Positions 1-12,299 of a stretch of DNA of 64,000 nt are shown one piece after another. A program made the position numbers and the translations under genes. The notes under the pieces were generated by a model. That model did not search any database and was not told where the DNA came from. It saw only the letters and a list, made by a program, of their open reading frames with translations. The stretch is taken from assembly GCA_963920665.1 (NCBI GenBank), contig OY987264.1, forward strand, positions 25,586,906 to 25,650,905. Direction: 5' to 3'. Each line of letters opens with the position of its first letter. Position 1 is the first letter of the stretch. This DNA is from Straminergon stramineum. Taxonomy: Eukaryota; Streptophyta; Bryopsida; Hypnales; Calliergonaceae.

Positions 1-191
1 TCTGAAAACATAAAAATTCTTGCCAGGCAGGTTCTCCTCTGGTCGTCTATACTGTTTCCATTTCAATGGAAACTGTCCATGTGTTTCCAAAAAATACACT
101 AAAAAAACTTGGCCATTGAGTAAGTTACCATGTCATTCCCTGAAGCCAAAGCATCCTCAAGACATTTGTCTGGATTTCAAGCCCTATCCTC

Positions 192-209
192 TTTGGGGGG
201 GGGGGGGGG
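192..209. repeat. Poly(G) tract
   Basis: An uninterrupted run of G's follows CTTT. It is a simple homopolymer, prone to length errors in sequencing and assembly. Confidence 0.8.
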
Positions 210-217
210 CCAACAGA

Positions 218-300
218 TGAGTGAAAGGAATTCCATTGCAAGGGGGTGAAATACCAAACCACCAGCCACTAGTAGCCTGGCTAGTGGAGACAAGCCATAT
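218..300 (-). repeat. Retroposon 3' end fragment
   Basis: The core GGAATTCCATTGC is followed on the plus strand by a segment containing AAATACCAAACC and AGTAGCCTGGCTAGTGG. The same ordered blocks recur at 2,128 and 32,019. Read on the minus strand, the series ends in GCAATGAAATTCC and then an A-rich tail in the better copies. That is how a poly(A)-tailed non-LTR retroposon would look. The class is an inference because no reverse transcriptase is visible. Confidence 0.45.
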
Positions 301-900
301 CCATTTGAAAGGATTGCATTTGCATTTACCAATAGTTTACATTTGAGGAGGTGGGCAATTTTAGAGCCCTATGCCATTTCGACTTTACAAATTCATAACT
401 AATTTTACAAAGCTCCAAAAAATATGAAACGACTTGGGTTAGATGCCAATTCCTCTTGTCCTTCAAGAAAATTTTACAAAAAAATATTTCAAGAAGTTTC
501 ACCTCCCCCAAATTCAGTTTCAGCTCTTAGATAGGCGCTTTATGGACCTCCTACCTTTCAAGCCAACTGCACAAAATCCAACAAATCAGATTTGTTGAAA
601 AAAATAATATTTTATAAAAAAAAAATTAATTAAAATCTGACATTGACACCTAGGCCAAAAATTGACCTCCCATTTTTTTATTTTTTTTATTTTTTTCTTG
701 ACCTCCCATTTTTGATGCACCCAATTCAGCAAGCTCGGGCCATGTCAGATCATGTCTTTTTTTAATAAATATTTCATTCCACCAAATTGGCCCGGCCTCT
801 AGGTGTAAAGGAGTTGGGGCTGATTTCAACCTTTTATCCAATCGCAAGTGAGGATTCTTGACCTCTGACACACGAAATTGACCTGGCCTCTAAGTGTAAA
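301..900. other. Gene-free AT-rich stretch
   Basis: Only short frames are present. T- and A-runs occur at 595-700. I see no coding pattern, RNA gene or paired terminal repeats. Confidence 0.5.
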
Positions 901-2107
901 GCGGCCCTAAGTAACTTAAGGGCTGGTGCCCATGTCCAGAGATTTCCATTCCATTCCAGTACTGTAGTGAGTTGGTATTCCCTCTCCAACTGGAGCACAG
1001 CCTGCCTGCAGGTAGGGTAACTTACTTAACTGTGGGCAGGGACTGAAATAATTATTATTACTGAAGTTAAGCTCCCTCATGGCATGTAGGATGTCCTTGA
1101 TGAGCTACAGTAGAGCTAAGGTGAGTAACTTCATTATTCTGGGTATGTTTTGCCCCCCACCCCCACCCCCCCACCCGGAATGCCTCATGGTTCAGTTGAC
1201 TCCACCTGTCCCTGTGGAAAGGTGTTTGTTTTTTTTTGTTTTTTTTTCCACAAATGAAACGGAATTTCATTGCTAAAGAGGGTCCCTGTGGAAGTTAAGT
1301 GATGTTATTATGTGTCAACATAGCATACCATAAGCTTAGGCTCCATCATGGTAGTGGGGTCTGATTCTATTGTAGTCATACCTTAGTAAGATCCTATATT
1401 CCCAGCTCTTCACATGATCTACAGCTATGCAAAGTTAGTAACTTATTACAACTCCACTGAACTGATGCAGTGCATTGGGTAAGTATCTTACAGCAGGCAG
1501 GGACACAGCCAGGCCAGCCATGAGTTGGGTGTCCAATTAAGTTAACATATTGGCAGGTGGCCTTGTGGCCTTCTTCTTACCATACAGAGATATGACATCA
1601 TCATAATCATCATTTAAATATAAATAAATTACCTCACCTAAAGTAGGGCCTATTAGGGGAGCACCTTTGGGGCGGTGAGAGACTGATGAGACGGAGATGC
1701 TTTCTGGACAGAGGTTCCATTCTGAATTTATGATGCATCCAACTGGCAAGATAATTAGCCTGGTCTGGGAAATTCTTCATTTCATAATCTTCATCTGCAG
1801 GTCAGTTGGGGACTGAGCAAGGAACTTTATTTGAAAGAATATGCTACACTTACACCTACACCTACACCTACAGACAGAGAGGCCGAACTTCACTTCACTT
1901 AAGTTACTCATCGATCATCATTTGGGCAGGGAGGATAACAGAACATGGACATCATCAAAAGGAACTGGGCTCAGCCAGTGAGAATCACTAAGGCAATTGC
2001 ACCTAGTTGTGACCCTTTTCCAAAATCAAATGAATTCTTGCCTTAAGTGTACTGTACGACCTCTACTCTCCAGAGAATAGGAGAGCTTTTAGTTACACCT
2101 TATTTCA
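900..2107. other. GC-richer island rich in AACTTAAGTTA-like words
   Basis: The composition differs sharply from the flanking AT-rich DNA. Words such as GTAACTTA, AAGTTAAG, AGTTACTC and ACTTAAGTTA recur every few tens of bases. An ACACCT microsatellite (3-4 units) lies at about 1,853-1,873. A retroposon tail in minus orientation lies at about 1,219-1,275. No reading frame looks like a known protein. Similar islands occur at 17.3 kb/20.9-21.2 kb, 31.1-32.4 kb and 37.8-38.7 kb. Confidence 0.5.
1219..1275 (-). repeat. Retroposon 3' tail, minus orientation
   Basis: A T-rich tract is followed by CACAAATGAAACGGAATTTC and ATTGC. On the minus strand this reads as GCAATGAAATTCCGTTTCAT and then an A-rich tail. 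The same 17-20 base core recurs at 2,128, 31,137, 32,019 and 38,459. Confidence 0.5.
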
Positions 2108-2215
2108 ACACCTCTTTTTTTTTAAAACAAATAAAACGGAATTTCATTGCCAAGGTAGTGAGGATACAAGACCACTAGGCACAAGTGGCCTAGTGGGGAT
2201 GATTGGATTTGTCAA
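2108..2215 (-). repeat. Retroposon 3' end fragment with A-rich tail, minus orientation
   Basis: A T-rich tract precedes AAACGGAATTTCATTGCC. A block follows containing GATACAAGACC and ACAAGTGGCCTAGTGGGGA, shared in order with the copies at 218 and 32,019. It is probably a 5'-truncated non-LTR element. Confidence 0.5.
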
Positions 2216-4003
2216 CACTTTGAAAATTTCAAGTTTCTTCATTTGGTGTTCCAAAAAAGCATAAAAAGAGAATTTGGAATCCTCTTTTGACTTCCAAGAA
2301 CATCCCACAAAAAATAAGCAATTTTATAATGGAAACAAGCAATGTTCAAGTGCTTATTTGGAAGCATTTTGTGGATATATTTACCTTACATACTTACATA
2401 TGACAAACTTATAAGTTAGAGCCATTATAGATACACTTTTAAGAAACCAAACCAATAAGATATGAAAAATTTGAGCAATTTCTTTGGCCAAAGGTGTGCT
2501 CTTGTCTCATTGGCCAAGAGTTAAGAAATGATCCAACTTAATCGGTGAGGCTATTTGTGTTTTAGGATTTTCTTAATTAGTGTAGTTACAATTGTAAAGT
2601 GGCCCTTACAACAAGGTAGACCATCCCATTTCCATTCATTGCCTAATTTCCGTCATCCCATTGTTGTCCTCAATACCATTGAGCACATCAATCCAATTCG
2701 GTATGTTTCTGAAAAAATCATTGTAGTGACTACATAACTAAAATAGATGGTGGCAAAACATGTTTACACTTACAAAAGGATGGTAATGGAGATGGGGGTG
2801 CATGTTGGAGATAGGATCATTTTTGTCTTTTTTTAGCTTGGGGGTAATATATGGCATCTTGAGCCTCCATAAGTGGTATTAAATATGTGGGAGAGCAATT
2901 ATGAGTTGTTTAGAGGGTGCTCATGATTCCACTCTATAATTGGTTTTGTAATTTTAAGGCTAACCACTTAAAAAATTCATAAAAATTATAATTCCACATG
3001 GATTTTTATTCATGAAAAAAGCACACACCTTTGAAAACATGTGCCCTTTTTGGAGTTGACCCCAAGATATTAAAATTGCTAGTTTGCATGGTAATAGGCT
3101 TGTCTACCTTAGAACAATCCCATGGCTAGCGCATGAGAGAGGTGCATAATTGGGTTGTTTGGAGTGTCCTTCAAATGTGGCTTGGCCACTTGGTCGTTTG
3201 CCACACTACAAAACAATGAATGCAACACGTCAAGAGGTACAAGCACTGCCATTAAAAAAACCCAATTTATTTTGCTTCAAAATTATCACCAAACAATTTC
3301 ATTTTCAATTCTTTGAGCATTGCCTTATATCTCATTTGTTTCCAAATGAAGAAAAAATACTACCTCATATTGCCTTACAATTGTTTTCAACTTGGATTGA
3401 TTTGCCAATGGAGGAAGAAAGTTCTTTATATCCACATGAGGTGGTAAGAGGTGTTCCAAGTCATGTGGGATATATGAGAGCATGAACTAGTTGGAGCTCT
3501 AATTGAAGCTCTCGTATATCTAACATGGGTTGGAGGTCCTCCTACCCCCCACGTGGATATAAGAAAAATCAATCCATGATAGGCCAACTCTCTAATGTTG
3601 ACACCTATAAAACCACCCATTACAATCTCATATCAATCCATGGCAAACTTTATTTAGTAAATGAGATTAGGACTTCATTAGGTAGGATAATGGCCAAAAT
3701 CCATACTTTGGGTGATGGTGACGGAGTTGGTAGTGATTGTTGTATGAACTTCCACCTTTCTAGTATAAATTTATTACAAGATCTAATTTTTTAATTCCTT
3801 TAAATCATGCCCATGTTAGAAAATATCGCAATCATTGTTATTACTTTAGGTGGTCTAATGATCACTATGGGTACACCTTTTGATGGTTTGGGGTTAGTCT
3901 AAAGATTGTTTGGGACTAACTAGGTAGTACAATTCAAAAATTCATAACAAATTAACACTTTGTCAAAAAAATAAAATTTCAATTGCTCTCTCCATCTCTC
4001 ACT
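2216..4003. other. Gene-free stretch, unrecognised
   Basis: The longest open frame is about 111 codons (3,150-3,485, plus). It starts with TTG and matches no family I recognise. A short inverted repeat, GATATATGAGAGC and GCTCTCGTATATC, lies at about 3,469-3,520 and could form a stem. Otherwise this is AT-rich sequence with no supportable gene. Confidence 0.4.
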
Positions 4004-4254
4004 AGTGTGCCTTGTGCCGTTGCCAAAGCCAAAACCAAAGTACAAGTATTTTTCTAATTTTTTGATTCATAAAAACTTTAAAATTCAATAACTTTCTCAC
4101 CGTAGGTCAAAATGCCATGAAACAAAGCTTGTGCACCCCTCCTTGCCGAGGGCTTTCCGACGGTACCAAGCATGCGGCCGGGGGACACATAGTGCATGAG
4201 ATCTCAATGTAACATATAAAACAAAACAAACAACCTATCTTAATGTATGAATAA
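4004..4254 (+). repeat. Dispersed repeat F, copy 1
   Basis: About 250 bases match 31,546-31,790 in the same orientation. Shared blocks include AAAACCAAAGTA, AAGTATTTTTCTAATTTTTT, TGTGCACCCCTCCTTGCC and GAGGGCTTTCCGA. The copies differ by scattered substitutions and small indels. The class is unknown; it could be an LTR or an internal retroelement fragment. Confidence 0.65.
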
Positions 4255-4756
4255 TTGTCTTTATATGAATATTTTTTAAATTTTTTCAAAAATGTCAACA
4301 AGGCAAATGAGTCAATCTACCTATCATAGGTTGGTTTACCTTAATGAGCTTCACTTCTCACTTGAAATCTCAAAGCAAGTTGGATGTCCTCTTCCATCTT
4401 TATTTTTTTTTAATAAAAGGATAGGAAAACTTTATTTTAGATGTAATGCTTTTGAGTATTCCATTTTCTTAAGAAAATTTAAAAAAAATTAGAGTTAATT
4501 TGAGTGTCAGTTGGAGGTCGGTACCTTAACATTTGAGAAAAAAGTAAAGTCAAAACACTTACAAAGCTACTCGAGAGACTTGTCATTTGGCTAGGCACTT
4601 TTCAAATATGGCCATGGTTGGCCATTTTGGGGCCCTCGCATGCTAGTTACTCAATTTGTGCCACTTACAGAGTTGATGTGTGGTTGCTCTCAAGGGGCTT
4701 GCACACCTGCTGTTAGGAAGCAATGTACTTAGCATGATAAAACAAGGAAAGAGCGA

Positions 4757-4965
4757 CAAAGTCTAGGCCACGCCTCATCTAGGTCTGGTGGACAATGGTC
4801 TGTGAAAAAGCTACTTCTATACGAGAGTCCCGTGTTCACACCACTTATCTGAGTTAGTGATTTGGCACAATGGTAAAGAGTTAGTGACGCTACGACTTAT
4901 AGCTGTGTCATACTTGCGGGTTGGAACTACTGGCACTATTTTCAGCCATGGCTAATGTTTTTGCC
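4757..4965 (+). repeat. tRNA-like, possible SINE head
   Basis: TTGGCACAATGGTAAAG resembles a pol III A box. About 50 bases later GCGGGTTGGAAC resembles a degenerate B box. A second, weaker pair (GGTGGACAATGG and CCCGTGTTCACACC) lies just upstream. No cloverleaf with matching acceptor stem is convincing, so this is not called a tRNA. A tRNA-derived SINE remnant is one explanation; chance similarity is another. Confidence 0.25.
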
Positions 4966-5889
4966 TTTCGTAGCACCTTCGGCGTCATTAGTCTTGCTGT
5001 GCGGACATGCAATGTATGAGGGGTGTTGCAGTTGAACCTACTGAATTGTCAATGCTGGATCTGTACTTCTCGATGTCTTGCATCTGCACTATCTAGGCTG
5101 TGACAGTCTTCAATCAACTTCTTCTTATATTTGCTTTTAGAAAGGAGGGCGGGGAAAGTTGCACAAGAGCTTCATAGTCGCACTTGCTGCAGGTGGAGGT
5201 TGCAAGGTGAAATCGATGTCTTTGGGAGGCATAGCCTCAACGTTCTACAACAATTCAATTGAAGAGGACGGTACGTTGTGGCCTCAATTTCACCTTTCCT
5301 TGCCTGTAATTGTGACATTCATGCCTTCCACCGAGTAGGAGAAAGCCCTATATCTAGATGTACTCGAAGTGTACAGTGTGTTATTGCAGAGCCTTCAGAT
5401 TGGTGAGCACATGTGTGGCACACGGTGAGCGAATGCATGGAACAATAGACCACCACGCAATTTAACGTGTGTGATTCCTTACTAATCAACGTTGGCATTT
5501 ACTTCGTCGATCAAGTGGAGAGGGCCCATGACTCCCGAAGTTGGCAGTGGTGAGTGCTTATTCTATAGAAACCATTAATGTTGTTTTTAATCACCACATT
5601 AAGTTAATGGACACCTTCGACCACCATTAGCTAGGAGTGTTGCTAACTCTACAAAATCTATGTTTCACCTTATTTATAGTATTTATTCATAGCATTGCTA
5701 ACTTGTCCTCAGTCAATTTAAAGCCATTTACTGCTGCACTAAGACTCAATCTTTCTAGCAGACATGTAGGCGTTCAGGTAGGATCGGCGTTTATAAATGT
5801 ATGCAAGTGTGAATGCATGCAGACTCTACCTTCAATTATCCTCTACTAAAGTTGCCTCTAATGCCAGGTGTGCAAGCCCGTTTAGACTC
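4966..5889. other. Gene-free stretch of mixed composition
   Basis: GC content is higher than in the flanks and there are short frames on both strands (up to 70 codons), but no recognisable domain. It may be decayed transposon or gene sequence. Confidence 0.35.
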
Positions 5890-6960
5890 CTATTTATATC
5901 ATCCAAGTACTGAGAACTAACCTACCAGGCAAAGACCACCATATTCCAAAAAACTTGGGGCCCATATATTGTATTTTGAAACTTGTTATGTCTTGATCGA
6001 CTATGTCCAATGTTTGGCCAAAATAATTTGCATGTCCCATTGTTTTCCCATGCAAATGCCTCAGTTTCAAATGCAATCTTTTGTAATTCTTGCACCGTTG
6101 CATTCTTACATACTCTGGATCATGAATGCCAAATTTCAACTTTGAAATAAAAATGGATGAATTTTTACATTGAATTTCATGATATTACATGATAATTGAT
6201 TGAGAGACATCAATGGTGAATGTTTTTAATTCAATTTGCATATACATGTTGAAATTGACCCATTATTCTTTTAAGAGAAAATTGTAAGATGGTTTCAAAA
6301 TTCATGCTTTAGAGAATTCAATGTCAAGGGATCTCATACCCTAATTCTTCAAAAGAGATTTCTATGTGTTGTAACTAAACATGGGTAAACTAATTATACC
6401 ATTATACTTTGAGGTGCATTACTAGTTGTAGTCTAAGGGTCAAATATTAAAACCTAGTTACGTAACAAAGACATTTGTTTTACATAATTTGGGAACGAGA
6501 CACCTCCACATCGAATACTTTGTAGAGTATATTGTCAAATCTTATTGCAATTTAAGAAGAAAAAAAAAAGATGCACTTATGGACAATTCGAACATGTATG
6601 TGCAAATGAATTTTGAAAATTCATCATTGGTGACTCTCAATCAATTTCATGTAATATCATAAAACTTCATGTAAACAATTCATCAAAAATAGAGTTTTGT
6701 ATGTTTGAAGTTGAAATTCGGTATGTGCGATTGGGACTACATACAAATACAATGATGAAAGAATTGCATCATAGTTTTGAAAGATGGCATTTGAAAATGG
6801 AGGCTATTCTACGGGAGTAAAGGGAAATACAATTCTTTTTGATAGGGCATTGTACATGAAGTCATATGAAAAGTTTGTTTCAAGTTCAAGCCTTTGTGGT
6901 CTACTATGGCATAGTGTGTATGATAATCTATGTATTTCCAAATAAATATAATAGCATAAT
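5890..6960. repeat. Large fold-back (inverted repeat), about 1.07 kb
   Basis: The left arm (about 5,890-6,260) and right arm (about 6,590-6,960) are imperfect reverse complements. The clearest part pairs GATATTACATGATAATTGAT and following bases at ~6,181 with the complement near 6,650. Pairing continues outward through AAATTTCAACTTTGAAAT-like sequence and CCATAGTAGACCAC-like ends. The spacer is about 330 bases. It is probably a decayed transposon with long inverted ends. Confidence 0.55.
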
Positions 6961-8950
6961 TCCATATATGAATCCCTCGATAAATAGTGTTTTGAGGTAC
7001 TAAACTAATTCAAAATACTTGTATAAAGTTGGGTTGAAATCTTCATCTATACTTATTCTCTAGCAAATCCAAATGCAAAATCCCTGAGTCAAGTTCAAAT
7101 ACATCCTCTCGAAATTTTAGAGTAAAAATACCCACCCATTGTCAATTCAATGTGCCTAAACCTCAAAAGTGTTTTTTCTAGTCCTTCCCAAAGGAGAAGT
7201 TTTGTCTATAAACATTTTAGAAAAAAAGTCCCTTATCTTGTGTATTTTAGTTAGTATGTTGGAAAATGGGTTGTGAGTACATAGAATTTTTTTTAAATAA
7301 AAGATTTTTTATATTTGTCCTTAAGAAAAAATTTGTAACAAAGTAGTGGGAGGTGATATATGATGAAAGAAACAAATAAATTTCTAACCAATCCAACAAG
7401 AATTTGAAAATTAAAAATTCCAATGGTAAAGATGATCTAGCAAGTAACATGTAACCAATTAACGTTTTTCTTTGAAAATTTTCAAAATTGAGAGCAAAAA
7501 ATAATAGTATACATTTTTTCTACCTTCATTGCTCACAAAATAAAACTCCTCATAACATTCATCTCATTATTGAAATTGAATAGTTCAAACATCTTCATGT
7601 AGGCGTAAATCTTAATAATTTAAATATCTTCATTAATTTTTTTAGAATATATTTTTACCTACCTACTTTGACATTAAAATTGAAAAAAACATATAATTTT
7701 TGGAATATTTTTTGGAATGATGTCCAACAAAGTGTCACATGTAGATTAGGATGATTATCATCCATTTAAAAGATTTTATTAAAAAATTCCAAATTATGAA
7801 GTCAATAGAATATGTACAAGATCTCCCCCCCAGCCCTTCCAAGTGGTCTCTTTAATATCTTAGAAGGTAAATTGCCTTAACCCCTAAAGGATCGTTGTCC
7901 ATTGAATGGACAATTGAAAGTCTGGGTAGGTTCCTATCAAGTCAATTTTGGTTGGATGCTCTTCAAACTTTCACACAAAGAATGAACATGTACCCCCTAA
8001 TTATAAATATAATTTTTTTTTCCGATCTAGAGCCAGGATCAAAAGTTATGTTGCCATGAACTTTTCAAATAGCTTGGACAACATTTGCAAAATACTTCCT
8101 CTACTTTGGAATTTTGTCAAGTATGTGACTGACATGATACAAGATACAATTTGTTTTTAAATTACCATATATAGTGTAAAAATCTCACTCCCGGAGGAGT
8201 TAAAGGCTATTGGCTTTGTCAAACAAGGTAAATTTTTTTCTCTTCTAATATCAAATGTTATAATCTATCAATCCTTGCTATCAAAGTTTTTAAAATGTTT
8301 TCTAGGCACATTCCCATAGCAACCTAGTAAAAATTTATACAATTGAATTTTGAAAAAAAATTTGTTTATATTTCATTTCCCTAGATAGTTTTTCACAATT
8401 TTTGCCTAAATTGTGCCTCGGTGATGCATTGTAAATGCGCATACAATGTAAAATATATTTGAACATGTCGAATCAAAGGATTTTTTATAAAGTTTCAAGA
8501 AGCAGAAGAAATGATGCTTTCTTGAAACTCTTATTTTTTAAAACTTTGTTGGAAAACTATGTAACCCTATTTTTATTACTTTTATATAGAGAGATATTTT
8601 GAAACTTTAGATCATTTGTTTAGGGTTTTTGAAATTGAAGGGCAAAGCTTGTTTTGTCTTTCTTTTGAATTTAAAAAAAGATTAGACTTAATGTAGGGAT
8701 GTGAATAGTGTTATGGGGAGAGTAAAGTTTGTCAATGGTGAATATGTGGTGCATGTAACCTTTTAGAGGCAGACATCCACTTGCTAAGGTGGAAGGTATG
8801 GAAGATGAGGTAGAACATAAGGTAGAGACTCTTCTTTTTCCTCATTGTGTTAGTTTGGGAGAGAGCCAAGAGTTTGGAAGGATGTTGTGTGTTGTATTTT
8901 GTTAATTTTGTAATGAAATTTTGAGAGTATATTCTTTTTTTGTGTGATTG
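6961..8950. other. Gene-free AT-rich stretch with one TTAA-CCCC end
   Basis: TTAACCCCTAAAGGATC at 7,877 matches the end of the dominant element family. The sequence just inside it (GAATGGACAATTG, GGGTAGGT, AAGTCAATTTTG) resembles 49,930-49,980, inside another element. I could not find a matching second end nearby. No gene is seen. Confidence 0.45.
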
Positions 8951-8960
8951 CGAAAACCTA

Positions 8961-9520
8961 TCACTCACTTCATTTGGAGTTCTTATAAGAAAGTTATGCA
9001 TGATGGAGTGTGAGAAGATTAATTGTCTTGGAGTTTGAGGGCAGAATATTTTAGGATTCATATCTTTTTGGTGAGAATTCATTTTCTTTTAAGATTTGAT
9101 ATGAGTATGTATTGAGTAGTTAACTTTTCAAAAAATTATCATTCTCTTAGTTTGGAGTTAATATGAAAAAGTTATGGTCTAGAAAGTAAATTAGTGAGGA
9201 GTTGTCTATGAGTTGAAGAGAGAGAATTTTGACCGGATATAAAAGTCAGAAAGTATCATATTTTGAGTTGAAAATTTAAAGATTTGTAGATAATTGTCTT
9301 AGCTTTCTATAAACTTTTTACATTCTCTGTTTGGAGTTAGGGAGTGAAGTTTTAGACTTAGAAGTAGAATAGTGAGGAGTGGCCTTCAATTTGAAGAGAA
9401 GAAACTTTGAGTAGCTAAGAAGGCGGACAATATGATATTTTTACTTGAAATTTGGAGTTATAGATTTTTGTGTTAGATTTCTAAAAAGGTATCACACTCT
9501 TCATATGGAATTTTGGAGAG
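8961..9520. repeat. Degenerate tandem repeat, period about 170-182 bp
   Basis: The block CATTCTCTTAGTTTGGAGTT and its variants recurs at about 8,961, 9,139, 9,321 and 9,491. GAAAGTTATG- and GAGGAGTTG-like blocks follow at similar offsets. That gives three full units and a partial one. Divergence is high, so the array is old. Confidence 0.6.
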
Positions 9521-11074
9521 AATTTAACACTCAACCAAGTATCAGATATTTCTTCCAAAGACTTTTGAGGTTCATACTCAACTTCTACTATCCCCTATCA
9601 AAATTTTGGTATTTTATTTGACTAATAAACATTATATGAGGATGACTTGAGGTATTTTATGTATTTTATAGGTTCATTTATCACTTGATCATAGGATCCT
9701 TCATATCCTAAGCCAACCGAACGTTTTCCCAAGGCAATTCCTCTCTACTTGACATCAAACCTTCAGGGCCACATCTTTTATAGAATCTACTATATTATAT
9801 ATTTTAAATAAATTGGAACTCGTTGGATTAAATGATTCTTGACTAAAAGTTGAAGGGATTCATTTTCAACTCTTATACTAGAGACTTTGGTGAATTTTCA
9901 TACATGTATCAAAGCCCCTAAAACATCATTAAAAGTATGAACTTTGGAGAATGGCACAAACCTCCTTTCATCAATGGAGTTTTGGTATGTGCACCATTAT
10001 CATAGAGATGACATAAATTGGCCTCTTGGATTAAATGTGAAGCATGATGTCCATAGTGTATGGCATTGCAAAGAGTTCACTCTATGATAAAAATACAAGA
10101 GCAACATCCTAAGTGCATATCTACTAATTATCTTTAAATGTCAAAAAATTCTCAAAGACCCCCTAATTCATGCCAAATGTCACCTACAAATCACATTTCC
10201 AAAGAAATAGAATGCCCAACTACTAGGAAATGAGAGCTATTAGATTGACGAGAGAAAGACAAGATTGCATGTGGTAAAGCCAAGCCATACTCTAAGAAAA
10301 ATGGAAAGTAATTACAACTCAATTTGTGCTCTTTTTGCCTTTTCATACTAAATCTTGACTATTCTAAAAAACAAAAGAAAATCTTGAATCTTTGTATGTG
10401 CTTTGGATCTAACAAATCCATTCAAAATGCCAAAAAACTCAAGGAAGAACAAATTGATCTACAACATCATCAAAACTTGCAATACTAATCAACATTACAA
10501 ATTACTTGAAATAGTGAGATCTATGCCCCTCCACATCTCCAAAAAATGAATGAAAATTTTCAAAAGTTGCACCAAAAAAGATGTTCCAAAAAGTTGGCAC
10601 AATGGCAAATGTAGTGATGGCAAACAAAACTGTGAGTGAGATCAAAACTAGGAAGCTTTAGCGGGCAAGAACATCTCTTAAACCTAGGCACACTAAATTG
10701 TCTTGCTCATGTAAGCACCCTAATACCTCGCTTCCACAACAATCCTAGTTTTTCACCCCTCCTAGGTTGTCCAGTGGGACGATAGGATGGTAGGTAGATA
10801 ATTTACATAATATAAAAGATGAAGTATTAACCAAACCAACAAATATCCCAAATGCTTATTTAGTCTATTATAGATGGAGGGCTTAGAAAAAAAATATAGA
10901 ATCATGTATAAATCCTCATAAATTAGTTTTTTTAGTACTCAAATCTACATTAAATTTTTGGCAAAACACATCCTTTGCTAGAGAAGTTGTTTTCTTACTC
11001 CCCCAAAATGTAGATTTTCTTAGTGTCTTATGTTAATTATGAAACTTGAGAGAAAACAAATTTTTTAAATGATT
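9521..11074. other. Gene-free AT-rich stretch
   Basis: I see no coding pattern, paired ends or RNA gene. Short poly(A) and poly(T) runs only. Confidence 0.5.
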
Positions 11075-12014
11075 TTAACACCTATAGTTCTTTGACTATG
11101 TTTTTACTAAAAACACTCCAAAACTGCCATTTCTAGTACAAGTACCAAATTTTAGAAAAAAAACATGTTTGAACACATGTAGCCATAGGATCTTGTAGTA
11201 CATTGTTTTAAGAATATATGGAAAAATTCAGAAATTTCCACCCTATAGATTGTAAGATATTAGTAATCAAATTGACAAAAATCCTTTATTTGACTGTGTG
11301 AAAACTTGGCAGCTGCTCTTCACAAGGTCACATTAGTATGGAAAAATGTCCAAAATGGTGGTGCTTCTTTAGATTCATTCTTCAAGGCAAGTTGGGTACA
11401 TGCTTGAAAAGTTTTAGATCATTTGAAATTGTACAACATGTAGAAAAAAATAGTAAGTAGAAAAAAGTAGAGAATGATTCAAAATATTAAATTGTTAAGA
11501 ATTTAGTTATGGAATTGAAAAATGACAATCCCAATGGTTGTAATGTTGTAATAAACAATTACACCTATGTTTTGTTTTTTTTCAAAAATTATTGAAAATG
11601 GAATTAAATAAAAGACTTCAAAGTTCATTTTAGAGTAGAGATTTCATAACTGCCTCCATTCTAAACTCCTCACAATAATTATGATTCAAAGCTTTTCATC
11701 GCATAATCAAAATTGAACAATTCAAAGCTTTCCACGCATATATAAGTCTAGAAAAAAAAAATTAAAATTTTTTAATCTAAGAAAAGTATTTTTTTATCTT
11801 CATGAATTGCTCACTCGAAGAAAAAAATTACATATTATACAATAATTTTTTAACCATATAGTCAAAAATTATGAAAATTGTTGGTTATTGGGAAAAAAAC
11901 CTTATACCCATGTTGTTTGAAAATTTCAAAGAAAATAAATGAAAATTTTGTTCGTAGTAAGCGAACCCTAATGGCTATGTTGCCAAAAAAAGCAACTTGG
12001 TCCTTTAGAGTTAA
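11075..12014 (+). mobile_element. TTAA-CCCC family element, long type, copy A
   Basis: It begins TTAACACCTATAGTTCTTTG and ends GGTCCTTTAGAGTTAA, so the ends are degenerate inverse copies. The interior matches 24,989-26,063 and 62,859-63,795 in the same orientation and 39,090-39,703 in reverse. Shared blocks include AAAACTGCCATTTCTAGTAC, TAGGATCTTGTAGTA, TAGATTGTAAGATATTAG and CCAATCCCAATGGTTGTAAT (or close variants). It has no coding capacity. I infer a non-autonomous DNA transposon. Confidence 0.6.
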
Positions 12015-12299
12015 GGAAAACTCCGGGATGGGAAAAAATTCCATTTTTTCATCCAAATTCTTTAGGGGACTATCTTTCTTAAATTTATTTTCAATGAATG
12101 GTGTTGGATATTCTTTCCTAGCAATATTTTTGACTTTACTACTTAAAAAATGGAAAATCCATGCAATATATTTTGTGAATTCATGTTCTTTTCCCTATAT
12201 TTGAATTTCCACTATGAAAAGTTCTTTCTTGAATTTTATTCTTGCAAATGAAATGAATCTTATCAAGTTTAGTTTTTACTCCAATTTAGATATTTGAAA

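Noticed and set aside
3150..3485. 111-codon open frame as a gene
   Set aside because: No ATG start at the given 5' end, no recognisable domain, and AT-rich surroundings where such frames arise by chance.
4861..4945. tRNA gene
   Set aside because: A- and B-box-like words are present but no cloverleaf with a paired acceptor stem can be drawn. It is kept only as a possible SINE remnant.
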